A stretch of 38,251 bases of DNA from NCBI RefSeq assembly GCF_000632715.1, contig NZ_BAWO01000057.1, forward strand, positions 1 to 38,251. Reading direction: 5' to 3'. Position numbers and translations under genes: made by a program. The notes beneath the pieces were generated by a model. That model searched no databases, was not told the origin of the DNA, and saw only the letters and a program-made list of their open reading frames with translations. Numbering within the stretch: position 1 is the stretch's first letter; each line of letters starts with the position of its first letter. Origin of the DNA: Parageobacillus caldoxylosilyticus NBRC 107762 (GTDB lineage: Bacteria; Bacillota; Bacilli; Bacillales; Anoxybacillaceae). This document shows positions 26,557 through 33,513 of the stretch, in pieces.

Positions 26557-27727
26557 ACTCTTCAGTGGAAAACATAAATTTTTTCGTGCGCGAATGAACA
26601 TTGAGCACAAGACCAATTGCCAGCATGTAAGTGGCGAGCGAACTTCCCCCGTAACTAATAAATGGAAGAGGCAGACCGGTGATTGGCAAAAGACCGATCG
26701 TCATGCCGACGTTTTGAAAGACTTGGAAGGTAATCATGCCGATAACGCCGGCGCATAGGTAGCTTCCATATAAGTCGTTGCTTTCTAACGCAATATGAAC
26801 CATGCGGTAAACAAGCAGGAAAAAGAGCGAAATGACGACGCTGGCGCCGATAAACCCGAACTGTTCGGCGATGATGCCGAAAATAAAGTCGGTATGTGCT
26901 TCCGGGAGGTATACTTGAATATTGCCAAATCCTTTTCCATACAATTCTCCTGATCCGATCGCAAGCAGGGAGCGAATAAGCTGGAATCCTTGTTCATTCG
27001 AATATTCGTACGGGGCAAGCCAACCGTAGAAGCGGTTTAGCTGGTAATCCTCTAAAATATATTTGTGGAAAAAATCAGGGAATTGAAAGAAAATAAACAC
27101 AAGAATTGCCGCAGCCGCTATTCCGGAAAAGATGATGCCAAAAATAATGCGCCAGCGGATGCCGGAAACGAGCACAAGCGAACCGGTAATGGCGACAAAC
27201 ACCATCGACATTCCTAAGTCCGGCTGTTTCATCAGCAAGATGAGCGGCGGCAAAACAGTTAAGGCGATTTTGCCAAGCAGCCTAAAGTCATCTTTCACGG
27301 TCGGCTCTGGATATTTCTCGCGATGATTGATGATAACGCGGCCAAGGACGATAATCATAAAAATTTTCATCAGCTCGGACGGCTGAAAGTTTCCGCCTGG
27401 AAGAGCATACCAGCTTGTCGCCCCCTTAATCGTGACAGTGCCAGGGACGTTCAATTCTAACCCAAGCAACAGCAACATGCCAAATCCATATAAATACCAG
27501 GCGATTTGAAAAAAACGGTCATAGTCGATAATCATCGTTAAGGCGATCACAACGGCGCCAATTCCATACCATTGCAATTGCTTATAGGCGAAATTGACAT
27601 GCTGCAATTTTTCCGGTAATGTAGCCTCTGCGCTATGAATTGCGATCGCGCTGACGATAGCCATTAAAAACAAAATAAACAACAAATTATAATCCAGCTT
27701 GGACTGTGATAAACGATCTCGTTCCAT
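26555..27727 (-). CDS. rodA: RodA/FtsW/SpoVE (SEDS) peptidoglycan polymerase
   Basis: SEDS proteins are polytopic glycosyltransferases that polymerise lipid II together with a class B penicillin-binding protein. The 390-residue protein has about ten membrane spans, the conserved [14 protein letters not shown] and [11 protein letters not shown] segments, the catalytic-type Asp in [19 protein letters not shown], and the C-terminal [14 protein letters not shown] motif. Internal features favour RodA over FtsW. I choose the ATG at 27727 ([10 protein letters not shown]), eight bases after GGAGAGG. B. subtilis 168 has no SEDS gene here, so this is either a relocated rodA or an extra paralogue. Confidence 0.88.
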   Translation of the reverse strand: MERDRLSQSKLDYNLLFILFLMAIVSAIAIHSAEATLPEKLQHVNFAYKQLQWYGIGAVVIALTMIIDYDRFFQIAWYLYGFGMLLLLGLELNVPGTVTIKGATSWYALPGGNFQPSELMKIFMIIVLGRVIINHREKYPEPTVKDDFRLLGKIALTVLPPLILLMKQPDLGMSMVFVAITGSLVLVSGIRWRIIFGIIFSGIAAAAILVFIFFQFPDFFHKYILEDYQLNRFYGWLAPYEYSNEQGFQLIRSLLAIGSGELYGKGFGNIQVYLPEAHTDFIFGIIAEQFGFIGASVVISLFFLLVYRMVHIALESNDLYGSYLCAGVIGMITFQVFQNVGMTIGLLPITGLPLPFISYGGSSLATYMLAIGLVLNVHSRTKKFMFSTEE

Positions 27728-27810
27728 ATGATGATCCTCTCCGTCATGATAAAAACGTGCCATATATCATATTAACGAATTACGATATTTTTGCAAAGGG
27801 GTTTGTCTCA

Positions 27811-27860
27811 TTTACTTTCCTAGTAACTTATCATATAATAAAGTTAACACTAGGTACTAA
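27811..27860 (+). promoter_or_regulatory. fabI promoter with FapR-type operator
   Basis: TTTACT (27811-27816), 17 bases, TATAAT (27834-27839) is a strong sigma-A promoter with a start near 27846. TTAACACTAGGTACTAA (27844-27860) covers the start; its reverse complement TTAGTACCTAGTGTTAA shares the TTAGTACC half with the fabHA site. It should be repressed by FapR when malonyl-CoA is low. Confidence 0.88.
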
Positions 27861-27899
27861 TAACAAATATTAATTGTAATGGATATAGGAGGATGACGA

Positions 27900-28676
27900 A
27901 TGAATTTATCGTTAAAGGGACGTACATATGTCGTGATGGGAGTGGCGAATAAACGCAGCATCGCCTGGGGAATCGCAAGATCTTTGCATGCCGCGGGGGC
28001 GCGTCTCGTTTTTACGTATGCCGGAGAGCGTTTTGAAAAAGAGGTGCGCGCGCTTGTCGATACGCTTGAAGATGAAAGCTCCCTTCTCTTGCCTTGCGAT
28101 GTGACAAAAGATGAGGAAATTGTTCAATGCTTTAAGCAAATTAAGGAACAAGTCGGTGTCATTCACGGTGTGGCCCATTGTATTGCCTATGCAAACAAAG
28201 AAGACTTAAATGGAGAGTATATGAAAGTGAGCCGCGAAGGCTTTTTGCTTGCCCATAATATTAGCGCTTATTCATTAACCGCGGTTGCCAGAGAAGCAAA
28301 AGAGCTGATGACGGAAGGTGGAAGCATTGTTACGCTGACATATCTTGGCGGCGAGCGCGTCGTCCAAAATTATAATATTATGGGAGTTGCAAAAGCGGCG
28401 CTCGATGCAAGCGTTAAATATTTAGCCAACGATTTAGGAAAATACGGCATCCGCGTCAATGCTATTTCTGCCGGACCGATTCGTACATTATCGGCAAAAG
28501 GGGTCAGCGATTTTAATTCGATTTTAAAACAAATCGAAGAACGCGCCCCGCTTCGCCGCACGACGACGCAAGAAGAAGTTGGCGATACGGCGCTGTTCTT
28601 ATTTAGCGACCTGTCGCGCGGCATTACGGGCGAAATTATTCATGTTGATTCTGGATATCATATTTTAGGATATTAA
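27900..28676 (+). CDS. fabI: enoyl-ACP reductase FabI
   Basis: FabI carries out the last reduction of each fatty acid elongation cycle using NADH or NADPH and is the triclosan target. The 258-residue SDR-type enzyme has the FabI-type cofactor loop GVANKRSIAWGIA near the N-terminus. The catalytic Tyr148 and Tyr158 with Lys165 lie in the segment TYLGGERVVQNYNIMGVAKAA, and the late SAGPIRTLSAKG segment precedes the C-terminal GEIIHVDSGYH. The ATG follows TAGGAGGATG. It is monocistronic, with a terminator after the stop. Confidence 0.97.
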   Translation: MNLSLKGRTYVVMGVANKRSIAWGIARSLHAAGARLVFTYAGERFEKEVRALVDTLEDESSLLLPCDVTKDEEIVQCFKQIKEQVGVIHGVAHCIAYANKEDLNGEYMKVSREGFLLAHNISAYSLTAVAREAKELMTEGGSIVTLTYLGGERVVQNYNIMGVAKAALDASVKYLANDLGKYGIRVNAISAGPIRTLSAKGVSDFNSILKQIEERAPLRRTTTQEEVGDTALFLFSDLSRGITGEIIHVDSGYHILGY

Positions 28677-28721
28677 CATAAAAAGATTGCAGGCAGCCGC
28701 TATCTTTAACTGTTTGACTGT

Positions 28722-28762
28722 TTGAGCTGTTCCGATAGATAATGGAGCAGCTCAATTTTTTT
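28722..28762 (+). terminator. terminator of fabI
   Basis: TTGAGCTGTTCC (28722-28733) pairs with GGAGCAGCTCAA (28744-28755), with one G-U pair, around a 10-base loop, followed by seven T. Confidence 0.88.
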
Positions 28763-28776
28763 GCCCAACTTCTTGG

Positions 28777-28805
28777 CAATATTCTCAAAATGAATCGCAT
28801 ACATA
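28777..28805 (+). promoter_or_regulatory. sigma-E-like promoter of cotO
   Basis: CAATATT (28777-28783), 14 bases, CATACATA (28798-28805) resembles the sigma-E consensus KMATATT-N14-CATACAHT, with one mismatch in the -35 and one in the -10. It gives a start about 30 bases before cotO, as expected for a mother-cell gene. Confidence 0.6.
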
Positions 28806-28840
28806 TATAAGGCAACAGTCGAAAAAGGAGGGGGCTACCG

Positions 28841-29266
28841 ATGAAACGGCGTGACATAGTGGAAAACGAACCGCTTCTTTATATTGTGCAGCCTAAATTG
28901 GAGCGTGCAATCGCTTATATGCAGCAGACGTTTAAAAGCAAAGCGACCATCGAGCAAAGCGAATGGGAGAACGACGAAATTGTGCAAGAAAACCAGACTC
29001 AGCAGCAGGAAAAGCAGTTTCAACAGATGTCATTGGAGGAACAATTATCGTTTTTGGCAAGCCTGACTGAACCCCACTCTCATATGAGATGCAAGCTTGT
29101 TAGCAAGGGTGGAGAAAAGGAAGGAATAATTCGCAAATATGATGGAACGGAAATCACCATCGATACGGTTTCGGGAACATTTGTCATTCCGAGAAAGGAG
29201 GTTGTTTCTGTTACGTTAATTGGGTTATCGGGGAAGGAGGAAGCAGAACAGCGTGACGGCGACTGA
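28841..29266 (+). CDS. cotO: spore coat protein CotO
   Basis: CotO is a morphogenetic protein of the spore coat made in the mother cell. This 141-residue protein matches the short, charged CotO family: an N-terminal NEPLLYIVQPKLERAI segment, a Gln/Glu-rich middle (about 40-75), and a C-terminal beta-rich domain (MRCKLVSKGGEKEG, GTFVIPRKEVVSVTLIGL). It is shorter than the B. subtilis protein, mainly in the middle linker. Its place after fabI is the same as in B. subtilis. The ATG follows aaaaaggaggggg. Its last 14 bases overlap yjcA. Confidence 0.8.
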   Translation: MKRRDIVENEPLLYIVQPKLERAIAYMQQTFKSKATIEQSEWENDEIVQENQTQQQEKQFQQMSLEEQLSFLASLTEPHSHMRCKLVSKGGEKEGIIRKYDGTEITIDTVSGTFVIPRKEVVSVTLIGLSGKEEAEQRDGD

Positions 29267-29600
29267 ACTTTTTCTTTTTATTTTAGGAACGTTTCGCCTA
29301 ACGAGATTGTTGATGTATGATGCGATTACATCTTTTTTGCGAAAGCCTTTCCATGAAATCACCGAAGAAACATTGCCTGACGGAACGGTACAGTCATTTT
29401 TGCATATTAAAGGAAGCGGATTGCGTCATTGGATTGGCGAGCTGTTAAGTTGCTATTGGTGCACAGGAATTTGGTGTGCGGCTATTCTTTATATCGGAGA
29501 TATGCTTTACCCTGTATTATTTCAACCGCTGCTGATCATCTTGGCGATTGCCGGCGGTGCCTCGCTAGTCGAGTGGGCGATGGAAAAAGTGGATGCGTAA
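29253..29600 (+). CDS. yjcA: sporulation membrane protein YjcA (DUF1360)
   Basis: A 115-residue DUF1360 protein, corresponding to B. subtilis YjcA, which is made in the mother cell. Features are an N-terminal span (ELFLFILGTFRLTRLL), a middle hydrophilic part, the SCYWCTGIWCAAILY segment with a Cys-containing second span, and a third span near 85-105. I choose the GTG at 29253, 12 bases after GAAGGAGG; the ATG at 29220 lies inside cotO and lacks a ribosome site. It is co-transcribed with cotO. Biochemical function is unknown. Confidence 0.82.
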   Translation: MTATELFLFILGTFRLTRLLMYDAITSFLRKPFHEITEETLPDGTVQSFLHIKGSGLRHWIGELLSCYWCTGIWCAAILYIGDMLYPVLFQPLLIILAIAGGASLVEWAMEKVDA

Positions 29601-29624
29601 AAAGAGCGATTCCCGCTCTTTTTT
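29599..29624 (+). terminator. terminator of cotO-yjcA
   Basis: AAAAAGAGCG (29599-29608) pairs with CGCTCTTTTT (29614-29623) around attcc, with the stem running into a T tract. Confidence 0.88.
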
Positions 29625-29800
29625 GTTTGCTATAATTGTCCACGAATACAAGTAAAGCAAGAAGCGCTGCGACATCATTGAATAGTGACTGCTGCTTGTG
29701 GATCTGTCGGTTCTGCTTTTACATTGCGTGAATTTTTGGCAACTGTTTTTTGGCAAATGCTGATGATATCCGAAAAAGCAAAACGTGATGAAAAAAGAGA

Positions 29801-29829
29801 AACGCATTCTGTTTGTACCACATAAACTA
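29801..29829 (+). promoter_or_regulatory. sigma-K-like promoter of the 41-residue gene
   Basis: AACG (29801-29804), 16 bases, CATAAACTA (29821-29829). The -10 fits CATANNNTA exactly and the -35 keeps the core AC of MACM. This suggests late mother-cell expression. Confidence 0.6.
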
Positions 29830-29861
29830 ATAATACATTACACAGCTTGGAGGTTATAGCG

Positions 29862-29987
29862 ATGAAAAAACCAATTCCATCTTCTAAACAAATTAAGGCA
29901 AAAAGGGTGCTTTCTCCTAAAATGACGCCTGCGAAGCGGGCAGGAGGATGTGGCTGCGTCAGAACGATAAAAAGAAATAATGGATGA
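29862..29987 (+). CDS. 41-residue basic Cys-Gly protein, likely spore-associated
   Basis: A very short gene starting ATG 29862 with a TTGGAGG ribosome site. It encodes MKKPIPSSKQIKAKRVLSP, followed by a basic stretch with a GGCGC motif (Cys30 and Cys32) and a basic end. It is strongly positively charged and has no membrane span. A good sigma-K-type promoter lies 33 bases upstream, which suggests a late coat or crust component. No family recognised. Support comes from the promoter, the ribosome site and position among coat genes. Confidence 0.6.
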   Translation: MKKPIPSSKQIKAKRVLSPKMTPAKRAGGCGCVRTIKRNNG

Positions 29988-30004
29988 ACTATGAAAAACG
30001 CCTA

Positions 30005-30033
30005 TACCTCCATTGGCCCAGTTGCATAGTCTA
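30005..30033 (+). promoter_or_regulatory. sigma-K-like promoter of the 72-residue gene
   Basis: TACC (30005-30008), 16 bases, CATAGTCTA (30025-30033). The -10 fits CATANNNTA exactly and the -35 keeps ACC. The predicted leader is about 35 bases. Confidence 0.6.
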
Positions 30034-30068
30034 ACAATGCAACAAGTCGACAGGAAGGAGGAATAGGC

Positions 30069-30287
30069 GTGTCTGATCGTAAAAAATTTCGTGTTATTCG
30101 TGTCGATAAGTTAATTATTCACGCTGACGATGTGGTCATTGTTCCGCGCGGCCGCATTCGCGACCCATGGTTGTTTCCGCATCGCATCGATGTAGAAGCA
30201 ATCGAAGATGTTCATGAAGAATCACCGCGTGAGGATCATGAACATGATGATCGTAAAGAGGAAAGAAGACCTTTTTCCTGGATTTAA
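30069..30287 (+). CDS. 72-residue charged protein, likely spore-associated, unassigned
   Basis: It starts at GTG 30069 with AAGGAGGA upstream. The N-terminal 45 residues look like a small beta domain (FRVIRVDKLIIHADDVVIVPRG), and the C-terminal part is His/Glu/Asp/Arg-rich (HEESPREDHEHDDRKEERR), suggesting a disordered metal-binding or coat-interacting tail. It has its own sigma-K-like promoter. I do not recognise a named family; expression signals and position point to a coat-related mother-cell protein. Confidence 0.62.
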   Translation: MSDRKKFRVIRVDKLIIHADDVVIVPRGRIRDPWLFPHRIDVEAIEDVHEESPREDHEHDDRKEERRPFSWI

Positions 30288-30317
30288 GCATTAGTGAAAA
30301 CGGATGGAGAAGCGTAA

Positions 30318-30518
30318 GTGGAACGCTTTAAAAACTATGGGTTCTGGCTTGCCATTGGTTCTTTTGCCATCTTGGCTTTGCAAACACTTGGCGTTGATAC
30401 CGATTTAGGGAAATATGAGCGGCTATACAAAGCGTTTTTAAGCATTCTTGTCGTAGCAGGGGTTATCAATCCGTCCCTTGGCCGCGGCTACTCCGACAAG
30501 GTGAATAAAGGAAAATAG
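30318..30518 (+). CDS. holin-like small membrane protein
   Basis: A 66-residue protein with two spans (about 8-26 and 38-53) and a C-terminal NPSLGRGYSDK segment that resembles the end of phage holins of the phi-LC3/A118 type. It starts at GTG 30318 after ggagaag. It lies 30 bases behind the 72-residue gene and ahead of a terminator, so it may be transcribed in the mother cell. The holin likeness is by eye; whether it makes pores is unknown. No other phage gene is nearby, so it is not a prophage remnant by context. Confidence 0.55.
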   Translation: MERFKNYGFWLAIGSFAILALQTLGVDTDLGKYERLYKAFLSILVVAGVINPSLGRGYSDKVNKGK

Positions 30519-30526
30519 GTAAAACG

Positions 30527-30559
30527 CAGGCTGTCCAATCCAACGGACAGCCTGTTTTT
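30527..30559 (+). terminator. terminator before the spoVA operon
   Basis: CAGGCTGTCC (30527-30536) pairs with GGACAGCCTG (30545-30554), loop aatccaac, tail TTTTT. Confidence 0.9.
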
Positions 30560-30573
30560 GTAAAAAGTTACAT

Positions 30574-30602
30574 TTATATTTTCCCGCTAAAAAGCCATTC
30601 TA
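30574..30602 (+). promoter_or_regulatory. sigma-G-type promoter of the spoVA2mob-like operon
   Basis: TTATA (30574-30578), 17 bases, CATTCTA (30596-30602). The -10 fits the sigma-G consensus CATWHTA exactly, and the -35 matches GHATR at four of five positions. Forespore expression is what spoVA genes require. The start is about 40 bases before the first gene. Confidence 0.72.
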
Positions 30603-30647
30603 ACAATTGTAATCACCATTTTTGAACAAATCGGGAGGTAATCAAAC

Positions 30648-30854
30648 ATGACAGTTGCAACACAAGTACAACAAACATTGGCAGGTTTAAAAGCAGCACA
30701 AGCAAGCTTTGAAACATTCGCATTGCAGACAGAAAACCAAGCTGCAAAACAACTTTATCAACAAGCAGCACAACAAACACAAGCGATCGTTGATTTAGTC
30801 AACTCGCGCGTGCAAGAAATTCAAAACGAAGAGCCACAATATAAACAACAATAA
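30648..30854 (+). CDS. DUF1657 protein, first gene of the spoVA2mob-like operon
   Basis: A 68-residue helical DUF1657 protein (TVATQVQQTLAGLKAAQASFETFALQ and so on), with no Cys, no Trp and no signal peptide. It has a strong cgggaggt ribosome site. It is the first gene behind the sigma-G promoter, and a terminator-like hairpin follows it, suggesting it is made in excess over the later genes. A paralogue occurs at 33295, and the C-terminus of the 2Duf protein carries the same domain. The molecular function of DUF1657 is unknown. Confidence 0.85.
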   Translation: MTVATQVQQTLAGLKAAQASFETFALQTENQAAKQLYQQAAQQTQAIVDLVNSRVQEIQNEEPQYKQQ

Positions 30855-30888
30855 CGTAAGAAGAGCAAGTGTTGGAGTCATGGATGGG

Positions 30889-30916
30889 AAAAGGTTGGTC
30901 ACCGGCCAACCTTTTT
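30889..30916 (+). terminator. leaky internal terminator inside the spoVA operon
   Basis: AAAAGGTTGG (30889-30898) pairs with CCAACCTTTT (30906-30915) and leads into a T run then gaaaa. It lies between the first DUF1657 gene and the lipoprotein gene, with no new promoter obvious after it, so it probably works as partial attenuation. Confidence 0.65.
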
Positions 30917-30944
30917 GAAAATAAATACATAAAGGAATGGGTTG

Positions 30945-31421
30945 ATGAACATGAGAAAGTGGTTGCTCATAGCGCTGGCCATCGTCATGGTGATGGGCGG
31001 CTGCGCCAAAGAAAAAGGAGTAAAACAACAATCCATGCAAGGAACGAATCTAATTCGCACAAATACAGATGGAACAGCAAAACGAGCCAGTATAGATCAG
31101 CGGCCGGCAGAACGGGCAGTGGCATATGTGCGTTCACGGGATGATATCAAAGATGCCGTTGCGGTCAATACAAGGAAGAAACTGCTCGTTGCTTATCAAA
31201 TCAAGCACATGGATCGCTTTTACCGCAAACAAATTGAAAAAGAAATACACGATCATCTAAAACGCTTATTTCCAGATTATCAAATTATTTCATCTAGTGA
31301 TCTGAAAATATTTTGGAAAACAAAGGAGTTAGTGGATAATCTGGAAAATAAAAAATGGGATGAAACAAAAACGAACAAGCAAATTCAAAAAATTAAGCGG
31401 TTAAGCGAAGATTCCGCATAA
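30945..31421 (+). CDS. YhcN/YlaJ-family sporulation lipoprotein
   Basis: A 158-residue lipoprotein with signal peptide MNMRKWLLIALAIVMVMGGC, the lipid-modified Cys being residue 20, followed by a YhcN/YlaJ domain (ERAVAYVRSRDDIKDAVAVNTRKKLLVA). YhcN and YlaJ are inner spore-membrane lipoproteins linked to germination and outgrowth. The ATG at 30945 lies nine bases after aaagg. The gene is a standard member of the spoVA2mob operon, just ahead of spoVAC. Confidence 0.87.
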   Translation: MNMRKWLLIALAIVMVMGGCAKEKGVKQQSMQGTNLIRTNTDGTAKRASIDQRPAERAVAYVRSRDDIKDAVAVNTRKKLLVAYQIKHMDRFYRKQIEKEIHDHLKRLFPDYQIISSSDLKIFWKTKELVDNLENKKWDETKTNKQIQKIKRLSEDSA

Positions 31422-31432
31422 GGGGTGGCACC

Positions 31433-31912
31433 ATGGCAAACGAAAAACGAAAAAAACTTACTCCTGTACAACAAGAATACCATTTATTTGAAAAAGCGCG
31501 GGAAACGAAACGTCCCGTCGTAAAAAACTGCTTTCGCGCCTTTCTTGTTGGCGGGTTCATTTGTATGGTTGGACAAGCGATTTCATACTTTTATATGTAT
31601 TTTTTCGATTTTACCGAACAAACGGTGGGAAACCCGACGGTAGCAACGATGGTATTTATTTCGATGATTTTAACCGGATTTGGGGTATATGACCGCATTG
31701 CCCAATTTGCTGGGGCAGGCAGCGCCGTTCCAGTTACCGGTTTTGGGAATGCAGTGATTTCAGCAGCGATTGAGCACCGGACAGAAGGATTTGTGCTTGG
31801 GGTCGGCTCCAACATGTTCAAACTTGCCGGTTCGGTCATTTTATTCGGCACGTTTGCCGCTTTTGTCGTTGCCTTAGTCAAAACAATCGCCACACAGTGG
31901 GGTGGTTTATAA
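31433..31912 (+). CDS. spoVAC: stage V sporulation protein AC (SpoVAC)
   Basis: SpoVAC is a membrane channel subunit of the dipicolinic-acid transporter; in B. subtilis it behaves as a mechanosensitive channel. The 159-residue protein has a basic N-terminus, about four membrane spans, and the family loops VYDRIAQFAGAGSAVPVTGFGNAV and VGSNMFKLAGSVILFG. It is the mobile-type (SpoVA2) member by operon context. Its stop TAA overlaps the spoVAD start (taATG), so the two are coupled. Confidence 0.94.
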   Translation: MANEKRKKLTPVQQEYHLFEKARETKRPVVKNCFRAFLVGGFICMVGQAISYFYMYFFDFTEQTVGNPTVATMVFISMILTGFGVYDRIAQFAGAGSAVPVTGFGNAVISAAIEHRTEGFVLGVGSNMFKLAGSVILFGTFAAFVVALVKTIATQWGGL

Positions 31913-32925
31913 TGTTAAAAGGGCATCGGACATGGGTATTTGACAACAAACCGGTCATCATCTCGACGGCAACGGTCGGCGGACCGTTTGAGGCAAACGG
32001 CCGCATCGCCGACGATTTCGACCTGCTGCATGAAGATTTATGGCTCGGTGAAGATTCTTATGAAAAGGCCCACAAAGTACTGTTGGAAGAAGCGATGTTT
32101 AAAGCGATGGAAAAGGCCGGAATAGAAAAAGAAAAAGTGCAATTTTTGATCGCCGGAGATCTTATTAATCAGATGACTCCAACCAGTTTTGCGGCAAGAA
32201 CGATTGGTGCTCCCTACCTCGGCGTGTTTGGCGCCTGTTCTACTTCGATGGAAGGACTGGCATTAAGCGCTTTTATTACGAATTACGGCGGGGCAGACTA
32301 TATACTGACAGGAGCGGCAAGCCATAACACGGCGGTGGAAAAGCAATTCCGCTACCCGACGGAATATGGGGGACAAAAGCCGCCGACAGCTCAATGGACC
32401 GTAACAGGAGCAGGGGTCGCGCTCGTTAGCCCGAAAGGAGACGGGCCGCGCATCACCGCAGCAACGATCGGCCGCGTCGTTGACATGGGTCTGAGTGACC
32501 CATTTAATATGGGAGGAGCCATGGCGCCGGCGGCAGTGGATACGATCGAGGCGCATTTGCGCGATATGCAAGTCGATGCTTCTTACTACGATCTTATTGT
32601 CACAGGCGATTTAGGGAAAATTGGTCGCAACGTGTCGCTCGATTTGCTTCGCCAGCATGGAGTGAAGATAGAAGAAGAACGTTATCAGGACTGCGGTTTG
32701 ATTATTTACCGCGAAGGACAGCCCGTGCTAGCGGGAGCAAGCGGTGCGGGGTGTTCTGCGGTGGTTGTATACGGGCATTTATTAAATCGCATGAAACGCG
32801 GGGAATTTAAACGCATTCTCGCGGTTGCCACCGGCGCGCTGTTATCGCCGCTGTCGTTCCAGCAAAACGAAACGATCCCGTGCATTGCCCACGCGGTGGC
32901 AATTGAGTATGGAGGTGAAGCGTAA
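31912..32925 (+). CDS. spoVAD: stage V sporulation protein AD (SpoVAD)
   Basis: SpoVAD is a soluble thiolase-fold protein that binds dipicolinic acid during its uptake into the forespore. The 337-residue protein shows the thiolase-like segments [36 protein letters not shown] (with Cys at the place of the thiolase nucleophile), and [16 protein letters not shown]. The ATG at 31912 overlaps the spoVAC stop. spoVAEb follows after one base. Confidence 0.95.
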   Translation: MLKGHRTWVFDNKPVIISTATVGGPFEANGRIADDFDLLHEDLWLGEDSYEKAHKVLLEEAMFKAMEKAGIEKEKVQFLIAGDLINQMTPTSFAARTIGAPYLGVFGACSTSMEGLALSAFITNYGGADYILTGAASHNTAVEKQFRYPTEYGGQKPPTAQWTVTGAGVALVSPKGDGPRITAATIGRVVDMGLSDPFNMGGAMAPAAVDTIEAHLRDMQVDASYYDLIVTGDLGKIGRNVSLDLLRQHGVKIEEERYQDCGLIIYREGQPVLAGASGAGCSAVVVYGHLLNRMKRGEFKRILAVATGALLSPLSFQQNETIPCIAHAVAIEYGGEA

Positions 32926-32926
32926 G

Positions 32927-33283
32927 ATGCTGGCGACGTTTTTTTGGGCGTTTGTTGTTGGCGGGCTTATATGTGTCATTGGCCAAATTTTAATGGATGT
33001 ATTTAAATTAACGCCTGCGCATACGCTGACCATATTGGTGGTCGCTGGCGCTATTTTGGATGGGTTCGGTTTGTACGAACCGCTTATTGATTTTGCCGGC
33101 GCCGGCGCAACGATCCCGATCACCAGTTTCGGAAACTCCCTTGTCCATGGGGCGCTGCAAGAAGCAGATAGGCACGGGATTATCGGGGTGTTGACGGGAA
33201 TGTTTGAAGTGACGAGCGCCGGCATTTCCGCAGCCATTGTTTTCGGCTTTATCGGCGCGCTATTATTCCGCCCGAAAGGATAG
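32927..33283 (+). CDS. spoVAEb: stage V sporulation protein AEb (SpoVAEb)
   Basis: SpoVAEb is a small membrane partner of SpoVAC in the dipicolinate channel. The 118-residue protein has three to four hydrophobic spans, and the loop [23 protein letters not shown] closely parallels the SpoVAC loop, showing that the two are related. It starts at ATG 32927, nine bases after GGAGGTG; longer frame extensions overlap spoVAD. Confidence 0.93.
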   Translation: MLATFFWAFVVGGLICVIGQILMDVFKLTPAHTLTILVVAGAILDGFGLYEPLIDFAGAGATIPITSFGNSLVHGALQEADRHGIIGVLTGMFEVTSAGISAAIVFGFIGALLFRPKG

Positions 33284-33294
33284 GAGGGAGAACG

Positions 33295-33501
33295 ATGACT
33301 GTTGCTTCGCAAGTAAAGCAAAGTTTAGCAAGCTTAAAAAGCATTCATGCCGGATTGCAGGAACTCGCCCTCGTTTCGCAGGATGAAGAAGCGCAGCGAA
33401 CATTTCATGAAGCGATGATGATGACGGAAGAAATCATTGCCGATATTAAAAATCGCATCGGCAAAATGGAGCGAGAGGAGCCACAATATCATGGAAAGTA
33501 A
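33295..33501 (+). CDS. second DUF1657 protein
   Basis: A 68-residue DUF1657 paralogue of the protein at 30648: TVASQVKQSLASLK opening and a shared EEPQY end, the same length, but more acidic in the second helix. The ribosome site is taggaggg. It lies 11 bases after spoVAEb and 12 bases before the 2Duf gene. Function unknown; presence of two copies is a feature of this operon type. Confidence 0.84.
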   Translation: MTVASQVKQSLASLKSIHAGLQELALVSQDEEAQRTFHEAMMMTEEIIADIKNRIGKMEREEPQYHGK

Positions 33502-33513
33502 GGAGCATGATCG

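Noticed and set aside
29601-29861. Possible riboswitch or tRNA in the cotO-yjcA downstream gap
   Set aside because: After the terminator at 29599-29624 the region shows no cloverleaf or extended pairing; only the sigma-K-like promoter is supported.
30318-30518. Prophage remnant
   Set aside because: Only a holin-like protein is present, with no integrase, attachment repeats, endolysin or other phage genes; context is sporulation.
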